A stretch of DNA of 64,000 nt from Streptomyces sp. NK08204 (GCF_020400585.1 NZ_JAINVF010000004.1:124001-188000); one strand, 5' to 3'; shown: positions 1-8,578, counted from the stretch's first letter. Notes: generated by a model not told the origin, from the letters alone. Translations and numbers: made by a program.

Positions 1-235
1 AGAGCGTCGTCGGGACCCGTTCCTCGCCGGCCGGGGCCTCTGCCGGCGCCTCGGCCGTGCGCGTTCTCGGCAGTGAGGCCGTCATGGCGACCAGCACGCC
101 CAGCGCGAGCGCGGCGAGGGCGACGACGGTGATGCCGACGGGTGAACTCGTCTGGGACAGCAGCAGCATGGCGAGCGTCGAGAAGACCACGGTGCAGGAA
201 CCGTAGGCGATCTGTGCGGCGGTCGGACGAGGCAT
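1..235 (-). CDS. Small membrane protein, 3' end cut by window edge
   Basis: The reading frame starts at the ATG read from 235 down, with GAGGA about ten bases upstream, and runs off the left edge. The visible 78 residues begin MPRPTAAQIAYGSC, followed by two hydrophobic stretches (about residues 12-26 and 33-52) and then an Ala/Glu/Pro-rich tail. This suggests a small two-helix membrane protein with a charged cytoplasmic end. I do not recognise a family. It is divergent from the protease gene at 612, with a 376-bp spacer between them. Confidence 0.6.
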   Translation of the reverse strand, partial: MPRPTAAQIAYGSCTVVFSTLAMLLLSQTSSPVGITVVALAALALGVLVAMTASLPRTRTAEAPAEAPAGEERVPTTL

Positions 236-511
236 GGCAATCGTGTCCTCGGAAGGTTTCGGCAGCAGGTGCGGGGGGCGGGTGCCAATCAACTCTTCTT
301 GGCGTGCATGCCCGAGCCGGACGCCCGGTAAGCCTGACCTAACCCAGGGTACAGGTGCACGGGGGGCGCACGGAGTCACCGGGTCCGGCAAGCAGACGGA
401 CTCCTGCGCTCGTCGAGCGAGACACAAGGCTGTTCGTAAAGCGAACCCCGGCTCCGCATAGTGCACTTGTCCTGCCCAAGTCAAGATCTGTCTTTTCTTC
501 TAAACGTCTAG

Positions 512-529
512 TCAAATGACGTCACTTGA
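512..529. promoter_or_regulatory. Near-perfect palindrome upstream of M6 protease
   Basis: The 18 bases TCAAATGACGTCACTTGA form an inverted repeat with a perfect TGACGTCA core and one mismatched pair. It lies 83 bp before the protease start, in a locally AT-rich stretch (about 480-530) unlike its surroundings. That is where a promoter or operator would be expected. The rest of the 236-611 spacer shows nothing I can name. The binding factor is unknown. Confidence 0.4.
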
Positions 530-611
530 ACACGCGCACTCACGCGCGCGCGGACACCTCCGATGACCAGGACCCTCCCGTCCGTGCGCGCCGCGCGGGG
601 GAGGAACTCAA

Positions 612-2960
612 GTGACCAGCAGAAACTGGACGTTCAGAGCTGCCGCGATCGGCGTGACCCTCGCCGCGGCCTCCGCGACCTTCACGACCTTCGCCGTCGC
701 GGAGGCGGGCGCCACCGCCCGGTCCGCCGCGAACCGGCACGACCCGGCCCCGGTCAAGCAGCAGTCGCACGACCTCGACGGCCCGATGAGCAAGACCCAG
801 CGGGCCCAGCGCCAGGAGGCGCTGAACCAGCTCATATCGGGCAAGGCCAAGGCGCAGGAGCGCAACGGCTCGACGGTCGTCCAGCTCAAGGGCCGCAAGG
901 GGGACAGCAAGTACGTCGAGCTGGGCCGTGAGAAGACCGACAAGATCTTCACGATCCTGGTGGAGTTCGGCGACCAGAGCGACCCCAAGTACGGCGGAAC
1001 CCCCGGCCCCCTGCACAACACGATCCCGGCTCCGGACCGCACCAAGGACAACAGCACGGCCTGGCAGGCCGACTACGACAAGCAGCATTACCAGGACCTC
1101 TACTTCGGCACCGGCAGCAAGACGCAGTCGCTGAAGAAGTACTACGAGAAGCAGTCCTCGGGCCGCTACTCGGTCGACGGCGAGGTCAGCGACTGGGTCA
1201 AGGTCCCCTACAACGAGGCCCGTTACGGCAACAACGCCTGCGGCTCCACCAACTGCCCGAGCGTGTGGAACGTCGTCAGCGACGGCCTGAACGCCTGGGT
1301 CGCCCAGCAGAAGGCGGCCGGCAAGTCCGACGCCGACATCAGGGCGGACCTGGCCAAGTACGACCAGTGGGACCGCTACGACCACGACGGCGACGGCAAC
1401 TTCAACGAGCCCGACGGCTACGTCGACCACTTCCAGATCGTGCACGCCGGCGAGGACGAGTCCGCGGGCGGCGGCGCCCAGGGCAAGGACGCGATCTGGG
1501 CACACCGCTGGTACGCCTTCGGCACCGACGCCGGCGCCACCGGCCCCGAGGGCAACAAGCTCGGCGGTGCGCAGGTCGGCGACACCGGTGTCTGGGTCGG
1601 CGACTACACCATCCAGCCGGAGAACGGCGGCCTCGGTGTCTTCGCCCACGAGTACGGGCACGACCTGGGCCTGCCGGACGAGTACGACACCAACGGCGGC
1701 GAGAACTCCACCGGCTTCTGGACGCTGATGTCCTCCGGCTCCTGGCTGGGCACCGGCAAGGAGTCCATCGGTGACCTGCCCGGCGACATGAACGCCTGGG
1801 ACAAGCTCCAGCTGGGCTGGCTGAACTACGACACCGCCAAGGCCGGCATCAGGTCCTGGCACAAGCTGGGCCTCGCCGAGTACAACACCAAGTACCGTCA
1901 GGCGCTGGTCGTCAACCTGCCCGACAAGGCGGTCCAGACCGACGTCGTCACCCCCGCGCAGGGCTCGACCCAGTGGTGGAGCGGCAGCGGTGACAACCTC
2001 AAGAACACGCTGACCCGTTCCGTCGACCTGACCGGCAAGTCCTCGGCCACGCTGAGCCTGGACGGCTGGTACGACATCGAGAACGGCTACGACTACCTGT
2101 ACACCGAGGTGTCGACCGACGGCGGCGCCAACTGGACCGCCCTGGACGGCACGGTGGACGGCCAGGCCGTCCCGCGCGACGGCTCGGGCAAGCCGGCCCT
2201 GACCGGCACGGTCGACGGCTACAAGAAGCTGTCGTACTCGCTGGACGCCTACGCGGGCAAGAAGATCGACGTCCGTTTCCGCTACCAGACCGACGGCGGC
2301 GTGGCCCAGAAGGGCTTCGCGGCGGACGAGATCACGGTGACGGCGGACGGTACGCCCGTCTTCTCCGACAACGCGGAGTCGGCGGACGTCGGCTGGACCG
2401 CTTCCGGCTTCTCCCGCATCGGCGCGTCCTTCACCAAGGACTACAAGCAGTACTACATCGCCGAGAACCGCCAGTACGTGTCCTTCGACCGGACGCTGAA
2501 GACCGGCCCGTACAACTTCGGCTTCTCGACGACCCGTCCGGACTGGGTGGAGCACTACCCGTACCAGAACGGCCTGCTGATCTGGAAGTGGGACACCTCC
2601 CAGGCGGACGACAACACCAAGGACCACCCGGGCACCGGTCTGATCCTGCCGGTGGACGCCCACTGGAAGGCCCTGAAGTGGGCCGACGGCACGCTGCTGC
2701 GCAACCGGATCCAGGCCTTCGACTCGCCGTTCAGCCTGGAGGCCACGGACGCGATCACGCTGCACAGGGCCGACGTCGCGACCACCATCCCGGCGCGCAA
2801 GGGTGTGTCGGTCTTCAACGACCACACCCACACCTACTGGGACCCGGCGAACCCGACCGCCGGCGTCAAGATCACTGACACCAACACCAAGGTCAAGATC
2901 CTCAAGCAGGGCCTGAACGGCTCCACGATCGAGCTGGAAGTCGGCCCCGCGGTGAACTAA
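612..2960 (+). CDS. Secreted immune inhibitor A family (M6) metalloprotease
   Basis: This is a 782-residue secreted zinc protease of peptidase family M6 (InhA type). The GTG start has a GGAGG about eight bases upstream. The N-terminus has two Arg/Asn residues, then a hydrophobic signal segment (about residues 8-30) ending near AEAGATA. The zinc site is HEYGHDLGLPDEYD at about residues 346-359, which supplies the HExxH histidines and catalytic Glu. A beta-rich region after about residue 450 resembles the MAM/jelly-roll C-terminus of InhA-like proteases. The length is normal for the family. It probably degrades extracellular protein during mycelial growth. A bulged stem-loop follows as terminator, so it is likely monocistronic. 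Confidence 0.93.
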   Translation: MTSRNWTFRAAAIGVTLAAASATFTTFAVAEAGATARSAANRHDPAPVKQQSHDLDGPMSKTQRAQRQEALNQLISGKAKAQERNGSTVVQLKGRKGDSKYVELGREKTDKIFTILVEFGDQSDPKYGGTPGPLHNTIPAPDRTKDNSTAWQADYDKQHYQDLYFGTGSKTQSLKKYYEKQSSGRYSVDGEVSDWVKVPYNEARYGNNACGSTNCPSVWNVVSDGLNAWVAQQKAAGKSDADIRADLAKYDQWDRYDHDGDGNFNEPDGYVDHFQIVHAGEDESAGGGAQGKDAIWAHRWYAFGTDAGATGPEGNKLGGAQVGDTGVWVGDYTIQPENGGLGVFAHEYGHDLGLPDEYDTNGGENSTGFWTLMSSGSWLGTGKESIGDLPGDMNAWDKLQLGWLNYDTAKAGIRSWHKLGLAEYNTKYRQALVVNLPDKAVQTDVVTPAQGSTQWWSGSGDNLKNTLTRSVDLTGKSSATLSLDGWYDIENGYDYLYTEVSTDGGANWTALDGTVDGQAVPRDGSGKPALTGTVDGYKKLSYSLDAYAGKKIDVRFRYQTDGGVAQKGFAADEITVTADGTPVFSDNAESADVGWTASGFSRIGASFTKDYKQYYIAENRQYVSFDRTLKTGPYNFGFSTTRPDWVEHYPYQNGLLIWKWDTSQADDNTKDHPGTGLILPVDAHWKALKWADGTLLRNRIQAFDSPFSLEATDAITLHRADVATTIPARKGVSVFNDHTHTYWDPANPTAGVKITDTNTKVKILKQGLNGSTIELEVGPAVN

Positions 2961-2987
2961 GCGGACATTCCCAGGTCAGAAGCGCAT

Positions 2988-3017
2988 CGGCGGCATCCCC
3001 TTGGCGGGGTGCCGCCG
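2988..3017 (+). terminator. Stem-loop after M6 protease
   Basis: CGGCGGCATCCCC and GGGGTGCCGCCG pair with one bulged base around a TTGGC loop, 28 bp after the protease stop. There is no long U-tract, as is usual for Streptomyces terminators. Confidence 0.55.
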
Positions 3018-3080
3018 GTCGTGTTTAGGTGCGTCCTATGGCTCTCTTATCGACATCGACCGAAACGGGGATGTGACCGC

Positions 3081-3413
3081 ATGGCCGTAGGAGGCTTCAG
3101 CAAGCTGCCGAGCGGCACGGTGGTGGTGGCACTCAACCTGCCGCACGTCGCCGACGGCTCGACCGGGGTACGGGTGCTCGTGCACGCCCAGAACCGGGCC
3201 CGGGCCCTGACCAGGCTCCGCAACCTGGGCCTGCGCGCGATCTACCTGCGCGGTAACGCCGCCCCACCGACCCCGGACGAGATCACGGCGGTCCTGCACC
3301 ACCCCGACGGCCTGATATGGCGCACGGCACCCGGCAACGGCGTCGCGGTGACCGAGCTGTGGCACCCGATCAGAGCGCTTCTCCGCAGCTCAGCGGTGGT
3401 GCAACAGAGCTGA
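3081..3413 (+). CDS. Conserved hypothetical protein, 110 aa
   Basis: The ATG at 3081 is chosen because the in-frame upstream extension crosses the protease terminator and is not protein-like. The product (MAVGGFSKLPSGT...) is a small soluble protein with no signal peptide and no membrane helix. It alternates beta-like segments (TVVVALNLP, GVRVLVHAQ) with an Arg-rich helix (NRARALTRLRNLGLRAIYLRG). It ends 37 bp before the inverted-repeat element at 3451. I do not recognise a domain, although a compact alpha/beta fold is plausible. Confidence 0.6.
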   Translation: MAVGGFSKLPSGTVVVALNLPHVADGSTGVRVLVHAQNRARALTRLRNLGLRAIYLRGNAAPPTPDEITAVLHHPDGLIWRTAPGNGVAVTELWHPIRALLRSSAVVQQS

Positions 3414-3450
3414 GCGCGGCGCCGGACCCACCGGCGGGCCCCGTGAAGCC

Positions 3451-3631
3451 CTAGGGCGTGTTTCGAAAGTCCCGTCTGGCTCGCGACGCCTGGCACGGCA
3501 CCTCGCCGCGTTGTCGGGATCGTCCGCGTACGCCCAGTACGCGGACGACCCTCCGCCTTGCGATGCACCGCACCAGACGCCGCGGGCCCCGCCCTTCGGG
3601 CGGACGACGCTACTTTCGAAACACGCCCTAG
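3451..3631. mobile_element. MITE-like element with 20-bp perfect terminal repeats
   Basis: CTAGGGCGTGTTTCGAAAGT at 3451-3470 is repeated exactly in inverted orientation at 3612-3631. The outermost CTAG (or TA) could be target-site duplication, so the true terminus may be GGGCGTGTTTCGAAAGT. The 141-bp interior has no reading frame. It holds a perfect 12-bp hairpin (TCGTCCGCGTAC, loop GCCCA, 3520-3548). This is the structure of a non-autonomous element mobilised by an IS5- or IS630-type transposase, families that favour TA/CTAG targets. The right arm overlaps the pncA stop codon. Confidence 0.7.
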
Positions 3632-4221
3632 CCGCTCACGACGGGCTTGCCGGTGAGTTCGACGCCCGCCTCCCTCAGTTCCTCCAGGGCCCGCTCGGTC
3701 GTCTCCGGGGCGACGCCCGCCGTGAGGTCCAGCAGCACATGCGTCCGCAAGCCCTCTCTCACGGCGTCCAGCGCGGTGGCGCGTACACAGTGGTCCGTGG
3801 CGATGCCCACCACGTCCACCTCGGTGATTCCCCGCTCGCGCAGCCAGTCGGCCAGCAGGACCCCGTTCTCGTCCCTGCCCTCGAAGCCGCTGTACGCGGC
3901 CGAGTACGCGCCCTTGTCGAACACCGCGTCCACCGCGCCGGACGCCACGGCGGGGGCGAAGTTCGGGTGGAAGCCGACGCCCTCCGTGCCCGCGACGCAG
4001 TGCGCGGGCCAGGAGCGGGCGTAGTCGGGGTTGTCGGCGAAGTGCCCGCCCGGCGCGATGTGGTGGTCGCGGGTGGCCACCACGTGCCGGTAGCCGGAGC
4101 CGGCCGCCTGCCCTATCAGCTCGGTGATCGCGGCCGCCACGTCGGCTCCGCCGCTGACCGCGAGGCTGCCCCCTTCGCAGAAGTCGTTCTGCACATCTAC
4201 GACGATCAAGGCGCGGCGCAT
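3628..4221 (-). CDS. pncA: Nicotinamidase
   Basis: This 197-residue cysteine hydrolase of the isochorismatase fold deamidates nicotinamide to nicotinate in NAD salvage. The catalytic triad is visible as Asp9 (VVDVQNDF), Lys103 (FDKGAYS) and Cys145 (ATDHCVRAT). Metal-binding residues Asp52 and His54 lie in RDHH, with a further His near residue 60. The start MRRALIVVDV fits the family N-terminus and has GG-rich sequence upstream. The gene lies 91 bp downstream of pncB on the same strand and is probably co-transcribed, so that nicotinate made here feeds PncB. The TAG stop lies inside the right terminal repeat of the MITE-like element. Confidence 0.93.
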   Translation of the reverse strand: MRRALIVVDVQNDFCEGGSLAVSGGADVAAAITELIGQAAGSGYRHVVATRDHHIAPGGHFADNPDYARSWPAHCVAGTEGVGFHPNFAPAVASGAVDAVFDKGAYSAAYSGFEGRDENGVLLADWLRERGITEVDVVGIATDHCVRATALDAVREGLRTHVLLDLTAGVAPETTERALEELREAGVELTGKPVVSG

Positions 4222-4312
4222 GGTGGTGTCCTTCGACTGAGGTGGAATATCTGAGCCTAGAGACTTCGGGGCCGGTACGGGAGACGGCGTCGGCTGCGGG
4301 CAATGTCCCGCT

Positions 4313-5659
4313 TTAGCTACCCGAGCGTCCGTGGACGTACTCCGTCGGGATGACGGGTTCCCCGCGCGAGAGCTGCGTGGCGGACAGCGGCAGGTTCGCG
4401 CGCGCGGCGATGTGGCGCTCGCGCGGCACGTCCAGCGGCTCGCGGGCGACGACCTCACCGCTCTTGACCAGCTCCACCAGCAGCTGCCGGTCGGCCAGCT
4501 CGGCCGGCACCGCGCCGGTGCCCACGACCTCGGCCTCCGCCACCCCGTCCGCGTCCAGCCGGCGGGCCGCCCACTTGCGGCCACCGAGGGAGGTCTTGCC
4601 GCCGGCGGCCTTCTTCGCGACCGGCACCAGCGGCGCCCCGGGGTCGGCGGACCCGGCGCGGGCGACCAGCTTGTAGACCATCGAGCAGGTCGGGTTCCCG
4701 GAGCCCGTCACCAGCTGGGTGCCGACGCCGTACGCGTCCACGGGCGCTGCCGCCAGCGACGCGATGGCGTACTCGTCCAGGTCCGAGGTCACGACGATCC
4801 TGGTGCTGCGGGCGCCCAGCTCGTCCAGCTGCTGGCGCACCCGGTGCGCCACCAGCAGCAGGTCGCCCGAGTCGATACGGACCGCGCCCAGCTCCGGTCC
4901 GGCCACCTCCACCGCCGTACGGACGGCCTCGGCGACGTCATAGGTGTCCACCAGCAGGGTCGTGCCCCGGCCGAGCGAGTTCACCTGGGCCTGGAAGGCG
5001 TCCCGCTCCCGGTCGTGCAGCAGGGTGAAGGCGTGCGCGGAGGTGCCGACGGTCGGGATGCCGTAGCGGAAGCCGGCCGCCAGGTCGGAGGTGGTGGCGA
5101 AGCCGCCGACGTACGCGGCCCGCGCGGCGGCCACGGCGGCCAGCTCGTGGGTGCGCCGGGCACCCATCTCGATCAGCTGCCGGTCGCCCGCGGCCGAGGC
5201 CATGCGGGAGGCGGCGGCGGCGATCGCGGAGTCGTGGTTGAGGATGGACAGGATCACGGTCTCCAGCAGCACGCACTCGGCGAAGGTGCCCTCCACCCGC
5301 ATGACCGGCGAGCCGGGGAAGTACACCTCGCCCTCGGGGTAGCCCCAGATGTCACCGCTGAAGCGGTAGCCGGCGAGCCACTCCAGGGTCTCCTCGTCGA
5401 CGATCTTCCGGTCGCTCAGGAACGTGAGGACGCCGTTGTCGAAGCGGAAGTTCTCCACCGCGTCCAGGACACGCCCGGTGCCCGCGACCACGCCGTAGCG
5501 GCGCCCGTCGGGCAGGCGCCGGGTGAAGACCTCGAACACGCTCCGCCGTTCGGCCGTACCGGCCCGGAGGGCGGCCTGGAGCATGGTCAGCTCGTACTGG
5601 TCCGTGAAGAGCGCCGTCGAGGGAACATCCACCGGCAGCCCAAGGTCCGCTGTGTTCAT
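4313..5659 (-). CDS. pncB: Nicotinate phosphoribosyltransferase
   Basis: The product (448 aa) converts nicotinate plus PRPP to nicotinate mononucleotide, the entry to the Preiss-Handler NAD route. The N-terminus ALFTDQYELTMLQA is the signature of the family. VRIDSGDL and GVGTQLVTG are the phosphoribosyl-binding segments of the type II PRTase fold. The length matches. The start ATG has no Shine-Dalgarno sequence and sits seven bases after a TAGCAT -10 box, so the mRNA is probably leaderless. Divergent to clpS and upstream of pncA. Confidence 0.94.
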   Translation of the reverse strand: MNTADLGLPVDVPSTALFTDQYELTMLQAALRAGTAERRSVFEVFTRRLPDGRRYGVVAGTGRVLDAVENFRFDNGVLTFLSDRKIVDEETLEWLAGYRFSGDIWGYPEGEVYFPGSPVMRVEGTFAECVLLETVILSILNHDSAIAAAASRMASAAGDRQLIEMGARRTHELAAVAAARAAYVGGFATTSDLAAGFRYGIPTVGTSAHAFTLLHDRERDAFQAQVNSLGRGTTLLVDTYDVAEAVRTAVEVAGPELGAVRIDSGDLLLVAHRVRQQLDELGARSTRIVVTSDLDEYAIASLAAAPVDAYGVGTQLVTGSGNPTCSMVYKLVARAGSADPGAPLVPVAKKAAGGKTSLGGRKWAARRLDADGVAEAEVVGTGAVPAELADRQLLVELVKSGEVVAREPLDVPRERHIAARANLPLSATQLSRGEPVIPTEYVHGRSGS

Positions 5660-5666
5660 GACCAGG

Positions 5667-5695
5667 ATGCTACCCCCATTTCGTCAGTGTGACGA
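5667..5695. promoter_or_regulatory. pncB promoter with palindrome in pncB/clpS spacer
   Basis: Read toward pncB, TAGCAT (5672-5667) fits an actinobacterial -10 box. The expected -35 position, 17 bp further up, falls in one half of the perfect palindrome TCGTCA-GTG-TGACGA (5681-5695). A protein bound there would cover the pncB -35 region and the upstream face of clpS, since the whole divergent spacer is only 56 bp. Confidence 0.5.
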
Positions 5696-5715
5696 TTTTC
5701 GCCCGCCGTGGCAGC

Positions 5716-6033
5716 ATGGGCTGTGTGACGTCACCCGCGCCCCTAGAGATCGAACGCACCGAGTCGGCGGAGGAGGCCTTCGCCGTACCCGAGCCCGACG
5801 TCCCGTGGTTGACGATCGTCCACAACGATCCGGTCAACCTGATGAGCTACGTGACCTATGTCTTCCAGACGTACTTCGGCTACACCAAGGACAAGGCCAC
5901 CAAGCTCATGCTCGATGTCCACCACAAGGGCCGGGCGGTCGTCTCCAGTGGCACGCGCGAGGAGATGGAGCGCGACGTCCAGGCGATGCACGGCTATGGC
6001 CTGTGGGCCACCCTCCAGCAGGACCGCAAGTAG
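5716..6033 (+). CDS. clpS: ATP-dependent Clp protease adaptor ClpS
   Basis: ClpS binds N-degron substrates and delivers them to ClpAP/ClpCP protease. The core is conserved: [16 protein letters not shown] is the substrate-pocket segment with the Asn-Asp pair, and [19 protein letters not shown] is the typical second half. The length (105 aa) fits. I chose the ATG at 5716 (MGCVTS). The GTG at 5725 is equally possible, and neither has a clear ribosome site, so this gene may also be leaderless. It is followed 30 bp later by its usual actinobacterial partner, a DUF2017 gene. Confidence 0.9.
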   Translation: MGCVTSPAPLEIERTESAEEAFAVPEPDVPWLTIVHNDPVNLMSYVTYVFQTYFGYTKDKATKLMLDVHHKGRAVVSSGTREEMERDVQAMHGYGLWATLQQDRK

Positions 6034-6063
6034 CCAGTAGTCCGCCAAGCAGCGAAAGACCCC

Positions 6064-6669
6064 ATGCCCGGAACCTTCGAACCGCTCCCCGGCGGCGGCG
6101 CGGCCGTCGCGCTCGACGAGGTCGAGATCTCCATCATCCGCTCGCTGGCCGTCCAGCTCCTGGAGCTCATCGGCCCCGGACCCGCCGAGGACGCCCCCGC
6201 CGACCCGCTCGCCGAGCTGTTCGCCGAGGGGCCGAGCGAGCCGCCCGCCGACCCCGTCCTGCGCAGGCTCTTCCCGGACGCCTACAGCGACCCGGAGCGG
6301 GTGCCCGACTCGCCGGGCCAGGCCGAGGAGCAGCAGGCGCACTCCGCGGAGTTCCGTCGCTACACCGAGAACGATCTCAGGGCCGGCAAGCGGGACAACG
6401 CGCTCGCGGTGATCCGCAGCCTCGACGCGCTCACCCCGGCCGGTGACGGCGGGGCGGTGCTCCAGTTGAGCCCGCAGGAGTCCCGGCAGTGGCTGGGCGC
6501 CCTCAACGACCTGCGCCTGGCCATCGGCACCCGGCTGGAGATCACCGACGAGGACGACACCGATCTGCTCTACCGGCTCCCGGACGAGGACCCGCGCAAG
6601 CCGATGGTGATGGCCTATCTGTGGCTGGGCGGGCTGCAGGAAACCCTGGTGACGACCCTTATGCCCTGA
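6064..6669 (+). CDS. DUF2017 family protein, ClpS neighbour
   Basis: This is a 201-residue soluble, acidic, helical protein. The opening FEPLPGGGAAVALDEVEISIIRSL and the closing WLGGLQETLV match the DUF2017 family, which in actinobacteria sits directly after clpS. A role as an accessory of N-degron proteolysis is inferred from that constant neighbourhood only. No catalytic motif is visible. The start ATG follows clpS by 30 bp with weak ribosome-binding sequence, so translation may depend on the upstream gene. Confidence 0.75.
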   Translation: MPGTFEPLPGGGAAVALDEVEISIIRSLAVQLLELIGPGPAEDAPADPLAELFAEGPSEPPADPVLRRLFPDAYSDPERVPDSPGQAEEQQAHSAEFRRYTENDLRAGKRDNALAVIRSLDALTPAGDGGAVLQLSPQESRQWLGALNDLRLAIGTRLEITDEDDTDLLYRLPDEDPRKPMVMAYLWLGGLQETLVTTLMP

Positions 6670-6869
6670 TACGGGCACGAAAGTGTTCGCTCAGCGGACG
6701 CTCAAATCCGGATAACGATCCCATCACCGTTGCGGCCTAGTTCGTCGCATTTGGTTGTTCTTTGTCCGGTTCTACCTGTGTGATGCGCCACATCTCACCC
6801 GGGCGATCAGCGTTGCGGCCGTGATACATCTTCACGACCGCCCGGCCGACACCACCCATGTCCGGCCGG

Positions 6870-7002
6870 GTGCGCCACCGAGCCGGCAACCGCCGGCCAG
6901 GCACGAGCGGGCCTGGAAACCCGCTCAGCTCCATCAGTCCGGGGGGATGAAACCCGATCCGAGGCCCTGACAGGGCCCGGTTCGGCATGGAGAAAGGCGC
7001 AT
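6870..7002 (+). ncRNA. Structured mRNA leader, candidate riboswitch, of amino-acid permease
   Basis: Four helices can be drawn. A closing stem pairs GTGCGCC (6870-6876) with GGCGCAT (6996-7002). Inside it are hairpins GCCGGC/GCCGGC (6882-6897, AACC loop) and GAGCGGG/CCCGCTC (6905-6926), and an extended stem CCGA-CCG-GGCCCT/AGGGCC-CGG-TCGG (6954-6985). The 3' side of the closing stem overlaps the purine-rich bases before the permease start at 7009, so folding could control ribosome access. The single-stranded GGGGGGATGAAA lies between helices two and three. I could not match it to a known riboswitch class. Confidence 0.45.
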
Positions 7003-7008
7003 CACACC

Positions 7009-8445
7009 ATGACCTCAGCGCAGGTCGACCAGCACCGCGACGGCAGCGAGACCGTGCGGGGCGCGGCGGAGGACGGCGGCGAGGGGTATCAGCGCGGGCT
7101 CGGCTCGCGGCAGATCCAGATGATCGCCATCGGCGGTGCCATCGGCACCGGCCTGTTCCTCGGCGCGGGCAAGGGCATTTCCAAGGCGGGCCCCAGCCTG
7201 ATCCTGGCGTACGCCGTCGCGGGCGTCGTCATCTTCCTCATCATGCGGGCCCTCGGCGAACTGCTGATGTACCGCCCGGTGTCCGGATCCTTCTCCGAGT
7301 ACGCGCGCGAGTTCATCGGTCCCTTCGCCGGTTTCGTGACCGGCTGGACCTACTGGCTGTTCTGGGTCGTCACCGGCATCACCGAGGTCACCGCCGCCGC
7401 GGCCTACATGACGTACTGGTGGAACATCCCGCAGTGGCTCTCGGCCCTGGTCTTCACCGTCGTTCTGTACAGCGCCAACCTGATCTCGGTGAAGCTCTTC
7501 GGTGAGCTGGAGTTCTGGTTCTCGATGGTCAAGGTCACCGCGATCATCGGCATGATCCTGATCTGCGCCGGCATCCTGACGCTCGGCTTCTCCGACGCCG
7601 GCGACACCGCCTCCGTGAGCCACCTGTGGAACGACGGCGGCTTCTTCCCGCACGGCGTCGGCAACACCCTGATGACCCTGCAGATGGTCATGTTCGCCTT
7701 CCTCGCCGTCGAGCTGGTCGGTGTGACCGCGGGCGAGTCCAAGGACCCGGAGACCGTGCTGCCCAAGGCGATCAACACCGTGCCGTGGCGCATCGCCGTC
7801 TTCTACGTGGGCGCGCTGATCATGATCCTGTCGGTCGTGCCGTGGACGCAGTTCCACCCGGGCGTGAGCCCCTTCGTGGCCGCCTTCGAGAAGATGGGCC
7901 TGGCCGCGGGCGCCGGCATCGTCAACTTCGTGGTTCTCACGGCCGCGCTGTCGTCCTGCAACTCCGGCATGTACTCCACCGGCCGCATGCTGCGCGACCT
8001 CGCGCTCAACGGCCAGGGGCCGCGGCTCTTCACCCGGCTGACCGCCGGCGGCACCCCGCTCGTGGGCACGACGGTCTCCGCCGCGCTGATGATGGTGGGC
8101 GTCTGGATCAACTACCAGTGGCCGGGCAAGGCGTTCGACTACGTCGTCTCCTTCGCCACCATCTCCGGCATGTGGGCCTGGATCGTCATCCTGGTCTGCC
8201 AGATCCGCTACCGCACCCTGTCCGACCGCGGTGTACTGCCCCGTTCCGCGTTCCGCGCGCCGGGCGGCCGGTTCGCCAGCTGGTCCGCGCTCGTCTTCAT
8301 CGGCATGGTGATCGTGATGATGGGCATCGACAAGGACGCCCGTATCTCGCTTTACTGTGCACCGCTGTGGGCACTGATCCTCGGCGTGTCCTACTGGGTG
8401 CTCAAGCGCCGCAACCCGGAGGCCGCCGCCTTCAGCAGGCGCTGA
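7009..8445 (+). CDS. Amino-acid permease, AAT family
   Basis: A 478-residue proton-coupled amino-acid importer of the APC superfamily. IAIGGAIGTGLFLGAGKGI in the first helix is the substrate-binding signature of the AAT group (CycA, AnsP, LysP type). About twelve hydrophobic segments follow, and the loop containing GESKDPETVLPKAINTVPWR is the other family hallmark. The N-terminal 30 residues are hydrophilic and cytoplasmic. The exact substrate cannot be read from sequence; asparagine, D-alanine/glycine and GABA transporters all look like this. Expression is probably governed by the structured leader just upstream. A strong 16-bp stem-loop terminates the gene. Confidence 0.88.
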   Translation: MTSAQVDQHRDGSETVRGAAEDGGEGYQRGLGSRQIQMIAIGGAIGTGLFLGAGKGISKAGPSLILAYAVAGVVIFLIMRALGELLMYRPVSGSFSEYAREFIGPFAGFVTGWTYWLFWVVTGITEVTAAAAYMTYWWNIPQWLSALVFTVVLYSANLISVKLFGELEFWFSMVKVTAIIGMILICAGILTLGFSDAGDTASVSHLWNDGGFFPHGVGNTLMTLQMVMFAFLAVELVGVTAGESKDPETVLPKAINTVPWRIAVFYVGALIMILSVVPWTQFHPGVSPFVAAFEKMGLAAGAGIVNFVVLTAALSSCNSGMYSTGRMLRDLALNGQGPRLFTRLTAGGTPLVGTTVSAALMMVGVWINYQWPGKAFDYVVSFATISGMWAWIVILVCQIRYRTLSDRGVLPRSAFRAPGGRFASWSALVFIGMVIVMMGIDKDARISLYCAPLWALILGVSYWVLKRRNPEAAAFSRR

Positions 8446-8521
8446 CTTCCCCCGAGGACGTCCGGTGGCCGGGAGTACTCGTGGCACCCCCGGCCGCCGC
8501 CGCTCAGGACGTCCACCATAT

Positions 8522-8558
8522 GGGCCGCCCTGTACCGCCCCTCGGTACAGGGCGGCCC
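8522..8558 (+). terminator. 16-bp perfect stem-loop between permease and mec
   Basis: GGGCCGCCCTGTACCG and CGGTACAGGGCGGCCC pair perfectly around a five-base loop. It lies 76 bp after the permease stop and only 20 bp before the mec start. It should end permease transcription and may also shape the mec 5' region. Confidence 0.75.
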
Positions 8559-8578
8559 CTCTGCTTATTCTGAACCTC

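Noticed and set aside
540..2831. 763-aa open frame antisense to the M6 protease
   Set aside because: Its translation is Val/Gly/Arg/Leu-rich with no domain, as expected of the third-position GC bias mirrored from a real gene.
6870..7002. Identifying the permease leader as SAM-IV, glycine or c-di-AMP riboswitch
   Set aside because: It shares GGCAACC with SAM-type elements, but the remaining conserved segments of each class are absent.
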